This document shows positions 58,763 to 64,000 of a DNA stretch of 64,000 bases, piece after piece. The stretch lies in the NCBI GenBank assembly GCA_964648505.1, contig CAZYMI010000010.1:1-64000 (forward strand), read 5' to 3'. Position numbers and translations under genes: made by a program. This DNA comes from CAZYMI01 sp964648505. Its GTDB lineage: Bacteria; Pseudomonadota; Alphaproteobacteria; Micavibrionales; Micavibrionaceae. The number at the start of each line of letters is the position of its first letter. Within the stretch, counting starts at the first letter, position 1. The notes under the pieces are model-generated. The model did not search any database. It was not told the DNA's origin and worked only from the letters and a program-made list of their open reading frames with translations.

Positions 58763-59377
58763 GTGAAAGCTTTTCCTTTTATGCGCTTTATCTGTCAGAT
58801 TCTTGCCTTCTTATGCCTTTGCCTTGGGGTGGCTGTTCCTTATGCGCGTGCCTTAACGCCGCAGCAAGAGCAATCGGTTCGTTTTTCTGAAGCATTTATC
58901 TGGTTTGACCATGTTAATCCCCCGCAAGCGATTGAAAATTTGAAGCTGGTAGACGGGGCAGGGCCAATGCAATCAATTCAGGATTTTAAAGGTCGTTATC
59001 TTTTATTAAATTTATGGGCCACATGGTGCCCTCCATGTATTGAAGAATTGCCGTCTTTGTCCAGATTGCGCACTTTACGCGGAGGCAGGAAATTTGATGT
59101 GATCGCGATTTCTGTTGATAAAAATTATACGGGCCCGCGTATTGCCCGTTTTTTAGAGCGCAAAAAAATATCAGGCCTTGGCGCTTATTATGATGTTGCG
59201 GGTGATTTTCAGCGTACGCTTGCGCCACGGGGATTGCCGACAACCTATCTTATTGACCCACAGGGTAAGGTACGTTTTAAGATGGCAGGCCCAGCAAAAT
59301 GGAATTCGAAAGATGCTTTGGCATTTATAGATAGCGTGATTGAACAGCTTGAAAAATCTGATAAGGCAAAAAAATGA
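58763..59377 (+). CDS. TlpA/ResA-type thioredoxin-fold protein
   Basis: This protein of up to 204 residues is a predicted periplasmic thiol reductase. It has a signal or anchor segment (FICQILAFLCLCLGVAVPYARA) and a redoxin domain with the active site ATWCPPCIEELPSL and the cis-Pro loop RGLPTTYLIDPQG. Such proteins reduce apocytochrome c or other exported thiols. The frame begins at GTG 58763; an ATG at 58781 is an alternative start, and neither has a clear ribosome site. It overlaps the pentapeptide gene by 4 bases (ATGA). Confidence 0.9.
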   Translation: MKAFPFMRFICQILAFLCLCLGVAVPYARALTPQQEQSVRFSEAFIWFDHVNPPQAIENLKLVDGAGPMQSIQDFKGRYLLLNLWATWCPPCIEELPSLSRLRTLRGGRKFDVIAISVDKNYTGPRIARFLERKKISGLGAYYDVAGDFQRTLAPRGLPTTYLIDPQGKVRFKMAGPAKWNSKDALAFIDSVIEQLEKSDKAKK

Positions 59378-60672
59378 GCGAAGAACAAAAAAGCCCAGAA
59401 GCGATATCCCAATCTCAACTTGATGCTTTGGTACAGCTTCACACGCGCTATCTTGAAGGTCGTATCGGCGGGCGGCGCGCTGTTTTAAAGCGCGCTGATT
59501 TATCTGGGTTATCACTTAAAGGCAGTAATATGCGCCAGTCTGATTTTACAGGCTGCATTATGCGCAAAATGAATTTGGCTCATACAAATTTTCAAGAAGC
59601 CACCTTATATGCCTGCGATCTAAGCTTTGCTGATTTGAACGAAACATCTTTCATTCGTTCTGATTTGCGTGGCGCAAAAATTGAAGGTGCACGATTGGTT
59701 GGTGCTAATCTCGAATCAGCTGATTTGCGCGGCGGCGCATTATCAGATGATGGATCGTTCCAGCAGCCGCAATTTGTAAATTTCCAAGGGGCTAATCTAA
59801 CAGGGGCAAAACTTGTTGGGACGCTGGCTTCAAACGCTGATTTTTCTGATGCCATCATGACAGGTATCAATATGAAGCGCGCTGATTTGCGCGGGGCTAT
59901 TATGTTGGGGGCTAATTTATCAGGCGCGGATATAGAAGGGGCCCAGCTTATGGGGGCCAATCTTCATGACGCTATTTTTGCAGGCGTGGATTTATCGACC
60001 ATTCGTGACCGCGCAGATTTTTCAGGCGCGATCACGGATGAGAACATAGGAACATCACTTTCTGAACTTTCTGAATCCGTTGAAGTAATGATTGAAACCC
60101 ATCAAAGATGGGTTGAAAGTGCGGGCCAGATTGGCAGACAGCTTGATCTTTCAGGTTTTGATCTTAGGGAATTATCATCCCTTAAGGCACGTAAATTGAC
60201 AGCCATTAAAGCGGTAGGGGCTAAATTTTTTGGTGTCAATTTATATAAGATTGAACTTCAGTCTGCCAATATGGACAGGTGCGATTTTCGTGGCTGCGAT
60301 ATGGAAGCGGCTGATTTAAGAGCGTCAAGTTTTCGTGGTGCCGTTTTTAATCATGCCAACCTTAAGGGCGCTAATTTTTCACCATTGATGTTCGGTTCGG
60401 TTTCTGCAAGGCGTTTTTCACCTTGCAATCTTGAAGGAGCATCGCTTCGTTATGCTGATTTATCTGCAACAAACTTTAAAGGTGCGTCGCTTAAAAAAGT
60501 TGATTTTAGTAATGCGGATCTTTCTAACGCTGATCTTCGTGAGGCGGATTTATCGGGTTCTAATCTCAGTGGTGCCAATTTAGAAGGTGCGATGTTTGAT
60601 GACGCCAAGATGCCCGATGATACAAAAGGTCGAGCCTTTTCATTAAAAGCACTGGGTGTTGAAGAAGGCTAA
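59374..60672 (+). CDS. Pentapeptide-repeat protein with two repeat blocks
   Basis: This 432-residue soluble protein is built from A(D/N)Lxx-type pentapeptides, which form right-handed quadrilateral beta helices. Block one runs from about residue 40 to 210 (ADLSGLSLKGSNMRQSDFTG) and block two from about 255 to 420 (ADLSATNFKGASLKKVDFSN). They are separated by a non-repeat segment of about 45 residues (SLSELSESVEVMIETHQRWV). No cap domain or enzyme is fused. Proteins of this class can mimic DNA or act as scaffolds; the function here is unknown. It is coupled to the TlpA-like gene. Confidence 0.9.
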   Translation: MSEEQKSPEAISQSQLDALVQLHTRYLEGRIGGRRAVLKRADLSGLSLKGSNMRQSDFTGCIMRKMNLAHTNFQEATLYACDLSFADLNETSFIRSDLRGAKIEGARLVGANLESADLRGGALSDDGSFQQPQFVNFQGANLTGAKLVGTLASNADFSDAIMTGINMKRADLRGAIMLGANLSGADIEGAQLMGANLHDAIFAGVDLSTIRDRADFSGAITDENIGTSLSELSESVEVMIETHQRWVESAGQIGRQLDLSGFDLRELSSLKARKLTAIKAVGAKFFGVNLYKIELQSANMDRCDFRGCDMEAADLRASSFRGAVFNHANLKGANFSPLMFGSVSARRFSPCNLEGASLRYADLSATNFKGASLKKVDFSNADLSNADLREADLSGSNLSGANLEGAMFDDAKMPDDTKGRAFSLKALGVEEG

Positions 60673-60675
60673 AAT

Positions 60676-61917
60676 TTAGCGATCGATAAAGTCTAGGTCG
60701 CGGCCAAAAGTTTCTTTCACTTGAGTCATCGCTAAAAGTGCAAGCGTAATCACAACACCTGCAACCATTAACCCCGCCTGAATAACACCAAAGTCAGGGA
60801 CAAGGGCATGAAACCCGCTAACGGAAAGAACAGCTGTACCACGAACAAAATTTGGCACAGACGTTGTTACGGTTGCCCGCAAGTTTGTTCCAAATTGTTC
60901 GGCTGCAATCTGCACAAGCATAGCCCAGTAACCTGAACAAAAACCAAGTACAGCACACATGGTATAAAAGGTTGTTAAAGAATGACCAGAAATTTTAAGA
61001 TGTACCAGAATGGCCATAACAGTCATGGCCAGAAAACTTAAAACAGCAACGCGCCTGCTTTTAAAATGCTGGCTTAAAAAGCCGCTTAAAATATCACCAC
61101 CAGCAAAACCCAGATAACAAAGTAAAACAGCTGTTCCGGTTGAGGGAAGCGAAGGCATATTAAAAGCTTTTGCAAACTCGGGCGAGAAGGTAATTAAAAC
61201 GCCTACCACAAACCATATAGGGGCACCTACCATGACAAGCAGCAAAAAGCGCTTTAACAAATCAGGGCGGCGCAAAATAATCAAAATATTGCCACGCAAG
61301 CCCGCTTCCGCGTGATCGGACTTTTCAAAAAGATGCGATTCCTGAACTTTAAGACGCAAGATGAGTAAGGCAAAACCCATTGTACCGCCAAATATATAAG
61401 CGTGACGCCAATCAATCTGGTCGGCAACAAGCGCGGCTGTTGCGCCCCCTAAAAGACCGATGAGCCCTACAAAGGTTGTGCCCCATCCCCGTATGGCTTT
61501 TGGCATCAATTCTGATGCAAGTGTAATCCCAGCGCCCAGCTCACCAGCCAGGCCAATCCCGGCCAAAAATCTTAATATTGCGTATTGATCGACCGTTGTT
61601 ACAAATCCATTTAAAAGATTTGCAGTGGAATAAAGCGCAATTGACCCAAACAGAACTTTAATTCGGCCAAGCTTATCTCCTAAAACGCCCCATAAAATAC
61701 CGCCCAGTAGTAAACCAGTCATCTGGCAATTGATGATAAAAACGCCATCATCAAGCAGCTGATCGCCCGACAAGCCAATATCTTTAAGGCTCTGCACCCG
61801 TACAATCGAAAATAAAATAAGATCAAACACATCAACAAAGTAACCCAATGCAGCCACAAGCACGGTCATGATAGCTGCTTTTTCCATGCCAAGTTTTTGG
61901 GAAACAGCTTGCAGCAT
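60676..61917 (-). CDS. MFS transporter next to etfA
   Basis: This 413-residue transporter has 12 predicted membrane segments and MFS motif A in LWGVLGDKLGRIKVLFG. The N-terminal part (FVDVFDLILFSIVRVQSL) resembles metabolite:H+ symporters of the MFS (organic acid or aromatic acid types). The central loop KVQESHLFEKSDHAEAG is typical of that group. The substrate is unknown. It begins 3 bases after the etfA stop, so it is probably cotranscribed with etfB-etfA, hinting at a compound whose oxidation passes electrons to ETF. Confidence 0.88.
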   Translation of the reverse strand: MLQAVSQKLGMEKAAIMTVLVAALGYFVDVFDLILFSIVRVQSLKDIGLSGDQLLDDGVFIINCQMTGLLLGGILWGVLGDKLGRIKVLFGSIALYSTANLLNGFVTTVDQYAILRFLAGIGLAGELGAGITLASELMPKAIRGWGTTFVGLIGLLGGATAALVADQIDWRHAYIFGGTMGFALLILRLKVQESHLFEKSDHAEAGLRGNILIILRRPDLLKRFLLLVMVGAPIWFVVGVLITFSPEFAKAFNMPSLPSTGTAVLLCYLGFAGGDILSGFLSQHFKSRRVAVLSFLAMTVMAILVHLKISGHSLTTFYTMCAVLGFCSGYWAMLVQIAAEQFGTNLRATVTTSVPNFVRGTAVLSVSGFHALVPDFGVIQAGLMVAGVVITLALLAMTQVKETFGRDLDFIDR

Positions 61918-61920
61918 GAT

Positions 61921-62850
61921 TTAAACTTTTTGTGTCAATTCAGGTATGGCTTGAAACAAATCAGCAACCAAGCCGTAATCAGCCACTTGGAAAATGGGGG
62001 CTTCAGGATCTTTGTTGATAGCAACGATTACTTTTGAATCTTTCATGCCAGCGAGATGCTGAATAGCGCCCGAAATTCCAATAGCGACATAAAGTTCAGG
62101 GGCCACGATTTTTCCTGTTTGCCCTACCTGATAGTCGTTTGGCACATAGCCAGCGTCAACTGCTGCGCGTGATGCACCGAGTGCCGCGCCAAGTTTATCA
62201 GCAAGTGGCTCTATCAGCGTTTTGTAATTTTCACCCGATCCAATGCCGCGGCCAGCTGAAACAACGATACGCGCAGCTGCAAGTTCTGGCCGTTCAGATT
62301 TTGAAAGTTCTTGGGAAACAAAATTTGTTGTTGCAGTTTGAGGGGGTGATTCAATTGATTCAATTGCCGCATTGCCGCCATCTGGCGCGCGATCAAAGGC
62401 TGTCGTGCGGATGGTTAGAAGTTTTAGCGGGTCTGTGGAAAGTACTGTTGCAATTGCGTTACCAGCATAAAAGGGTCTTTTGAAAGTATCGTTGCTGTCT
62501 ATTGATATGACATCAGAGATTTGCTGCACATCCAGCAAAGCAGCAATACGGGGTAAAAGATTTTTACCAAAACTTGTTGCAGGCGCAAGAATGTGGCTAT
62601 AATTTTTAGCGATGCTGAGTGCGCAAGGGGTCAGGTTTTCAGCAATAAAATGTTCAAAAGCAGCATGATCTGCCTTTAAAACTTTTGTCACGCCTTTTAG
62701 TGCGGCGGCAGCCTTTGCTGCCCCATCACAATGAGTACCCATCACCAGTACATGAACATCGCTTCCCAGTTTTAACGCGGCTGAGACAACATGCGCGGTT
62801 GATGATTTTAAGGCCTGATGGTCGTGTTCAGCGATGATAAGAATGCTCAT
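61921..62850 (-). CDS. etfA: Electron transfer flavoprotein alpha subunit
   Basis: This 309-residue subunit binds the FAD that takes electrons from acyl-CoA and other dehydrogenases and hands them to ETF:quinone oxidoreductase. The FAD site is complete: RIVVSAGRGIGSGENYK, GASRAAVDAGYVPNDYQVGQTG (in parts), ELYVAIGISGAIQHLAGM and INKDPEAPIFQVADYGLVAD (in parts). Length is normal. It follows etfB by 3 bases. Confidence 0.97.
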   Translation of the reverse strand: MSILIIAEHDHQALKSSTAHVVSAALKLGSDVHVLVMGTHCDGAAKAAAALKGVTKVLKADHAAFEHFIAENLTPCALSIAKNYSHILAPATSFGKNLLPRIAALLDVQQISDVISIDSNDTFKRPFYAGNAIATVLSTDPLKLLTIRTTAFDRAPDGGNAAIESIESPPQTATTNFVSQELSKSERPELAAARIVVSAGRGIGSGENYKTLIEPLADKLGAALGASRAAVDAGYVPNDYQVGQTGKIVAPELYVAIGISGAIQHLAGMKDSKVIVAINKDPEAPIFQVADYGLVADLFQAIPELTQKV

Positions 62851-62853
62851 AGA

Positions 62854-63618
62854 TCACCCAATTGCTTTTGCTTCATTTTTTAGTTTATCAATCAGCTGAT
62901 CGACGCTTTCAACCTTAATTCCGCCTTTGCGCTTTACCGGTTCAGATACATTGAGAATTTTTAAACGCGGGCTGAAACTGACCCCAAAATCTTCAGGTTT
63001 ATGTGTTGCAAGTGGTTTTGACTTTGCTTTCATGATATTAGGCAGGGCCGCGTAGCGGGGCTCATTCAAGCGCAGATCTGTTGTTATGATTGCCGGAAGC
63101 TTGACAGATAAAGTTTCAAGACCGCCATCAACTTCACGGGTTACGGTTGCGTGATCGGCTGTAATGTCGACCTGAGAGGCAAATGTCGCTTGCCCCCAGC
63201 CAAGTAAGGCTGAAAGCATTTGCCCTGTCTGGTTGCTGTCATCATCAATGGCTTGTTTACCCATGATGACAAGACCAGGCTGTTCTTTTTCAATGATGGC
63301 TTTTAGACATTTTGCAACACTTAAGGGCTCAACGGATGTATCTGTTGGCATATCTGTGACCACTAATATCCCGCGATCTGCACCCACAGCGATGGCTGTG
63401 CGTAAAACATCCTGCGCAACGGCGGGCCCTATTGTTACAACAACGACTTCTTTTGCAAATCCTTTTTCTTTTAAGCGCACAGCTTCTTCCACGGCGATTT
63501 CATCGAAAGGATTCATCGACATTTTGACGTTAGCAAGCTCAACACCACTTTGATCGGCCTTCACACGGATTTTGACGTTATAGTCGACAACGCGTTTTAT
63601 CGGGACAAGAATTTTCAT
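62854..63618 (-). CDS. etfB: Electron transfer flavoprotein beta subunit
   Basis: This 254-residue subunit binds AMP and forms the ETF dimer with EtfA. The start MKILVPIKRVVDYNVKIRVK, NPFDEIAVEEAVRLKEKG, the AMP-binding region VIMGKQAIDDDSNQTGQM and the recognition-loop Leu segment (ALPNIMKAKSKPL) are all present. It lies between the HIG1-like gene and etfA on the same strand. Confidence 0.97.
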   Translation of the reverse strand: MKILVPIKRVVDYNVKIRVKADQSGVELANVKMSMNPFDEIAVEEAVRLKEKGFAKEVVVVTIGPAVAQDVLRTAIAVGADRGILVVTDMPTDTSVEPLSVAKCLKAIIEKEQPGLVIMGKQAIDDDSNQTGQMLSALLGWGQATFASQVDITADHATVTREVDGGLETLSVKLPAIITTDLRLNEPRYAALPNIMKAKSKPLATHKPEDFGVSFSPRLKILNVSEPVKRKGGIKVESVDQLIDKLKNEAKAIG

Positions 63619-63627
63619 GAGAGTTCC

Positions 63628-63825
63628 TTACTGAGAGCCAAACATTAAGGCAGCAGCAAAGCAGGCAAGGGCAATGCCTTGCAAAATAACCCGCCACTGC
63701 ATGAACTTATTACCGTTTTTCTTTGCGTACTCACCACCACGAACCATAGAGACCATGCCCAGTCCGAAAGACAAAAGCACAAGGATCATAGCAACAATCA
63801 TAAGAATCAGAAAAAAAGACTGCAT
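63628..63825 (-). CDS. HIG1-type twin-transmembrane small protein
   Basis: This 65-residue protein has two membrane helices (FLILMIVAMILVLLSFGLGM and VILQGIALACFAAALMF) joined by the conserved loop VRGGEYAKKNGNKFMQWR, matching the bacterial HIG1/twin-transmembrane family. Mitochondrial relatives associate with respiratory supercomplexes. Its neighbours etfB and etfA fit a respiratory setting. It lies 9 bases before etfB, on the same strand. Confidence 0.85.
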   Translation of the reverse strand: MQSFFLILMIVAMILVLLSFGLGMVSMVRGGEYAKKNGNKFMQWRVILQGIALACFAAALMFGSQ

Positions 63826-63870
63826 GTTTAAAACCTATTCGTTTCTTTTTGTTTTAGCTAGCACAAACAA

Positions 63871-64000
63871 CTATTTTGCAGTGCGAAAGCTCATTATATA
63901 ATTCACGTCAGTATCCCTATCAGAAAGGGCAAAGCTGCGTGACAAGGGATTGTATATGATACCTTTTATATCAGCCAGTTGTGCCTTAAGGCGACCAAAA
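63871..64000 (-). CDS. Possible C-terminal end of a gene cut by the window edge
   Basis: On the minus strand one frame stays open from base 63999 to a TAG at 63871, giving 42 residues ending in LADIKGIIYNPLSRSFALSD and YIMSFRTAK. The two other minus frames stop within about 35 bases. No family is recognised; in relatives a cobalamin adenosyltransferase gene is often found in this position but the residues do not resemble its end. It could equally be non-coding. Confidence 0.35.
   Translation of the reverse strand, partial: FGRLKAQLADIKGIIYNPLSRSFALSDRDTDVNYIMSFRTAK

Noticed and set aside
59592..59960. Antisense open frame inside the pentapeptide gene with its own periodic repeats
   Set aside because: Periodicity on the opposite strand follows from the repeat codons. 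There is no ribosome site.
1..64000. tRNA, rRNA or CRISPR arrays
   Set aside because: Each intergenic gap was read on both strands; no cloverleaf, rRNA stretch or regularly spaced direct repeat was found. Weak structured RNAs cannot be excluded without a covariance search.

Overview
The window is a stretch of chromosome from an alphaproteobacterium. The order cannot be fixed from the sequence alone. Marks of that class are a CdnL/CarD gene close to fdxA and rpoH, the ftsE-ftsX-ydcF-plsC-DUF2125 block, a TIGR02302/DUF4175 protein coupled to a tiny lipoprotein beside a TlpA-like gene, a BolA/J-domain/CobS/CobT block, and the etfB-etfA pair with a HIG1-type membrane protein. The DNA looks AT-rich. 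A run of ten N at 9201-9210 shows that this is a draft assembly with a scaffold join inside rpoD. Most of the window is dense core genome, with many ATGA or TAATG start/stop overlaps. No rRNA, tRNA, CRISPR array, transposase or prophage was seen.

Layout. 1-4.8 kb (minus): carA, a beta-carbonic anhydrase and carB (cut by the window edge). 4.9-9.6 kb (plus): yqeY-like gene, dnaG, rpoD. 9.6-10.85 kb: a small accessory island with a GIY-YIG (T5orf172-type) protein gene flanked by four GGGGACA...TGTCCCC palindromes. 10.8-14.2 kb: rpoH, carD and fdxA on the minus strand, with an orphan plus-strand gene at 13.2-13.8 kb between carD and fdxA. 14.2-24.7 kb: two convergent gene sets, one of secreted DUF6134-like protein, SDR, NTF2-like and Tat-exported metallo-hydrolase (plus), the other of photolyase, FAD amine oxidase, DUF1365, cyclopropane-type lipid methyltransferase, LD-carboxypeptidase, GPH-type transporter and DUF3833 lipoprotein (minus). 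Together they look like a light/singlet-oxygen membrane-protection cluster. 24.7-27.9 kb: two RNA/SAM methyltransferases, a small orphan gene broken (or slip-regulated) at a T9 tract behind a near-consensus promoter, and a DHH phosphoesterase. 28-35.6 kb: clpX, sufE, a secreted protein, hisS, cobT, cobS, J-domain protein, bolA. 35.7-45.5 kb: a ribbon-helix-helix protein, accA, xerD, two envelope proteins, aroK-aroB, lysA, a CorC/HlyC-type protein and an alpha/beta hydrolase. 45.5-58.7 kb: secA, a parvulin PPIase, mutT, a methyltransferase, chorismate mutase, DUF2125, plsC, ydcF, ftsX, ftsE, a zinc-ribbon membrane protein, DUF4175 and a small lipoprotein. 58.8-64 kb: TlpA-like thioredoxin, pentapeptide-repeat protein, MFS transporter, etfA, etfB, HIG1-like protein and a cut reading frame.

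The parts most worth attention are the GIY-YIG/palindrome island between two sigma-factor genes, the two orphan genes behind TTGACA promoter elements (one with the T9 tract), the carbonic anhydrase between carA and carB, and the stress-type lipid/photolyase cluster without a visible regulator.
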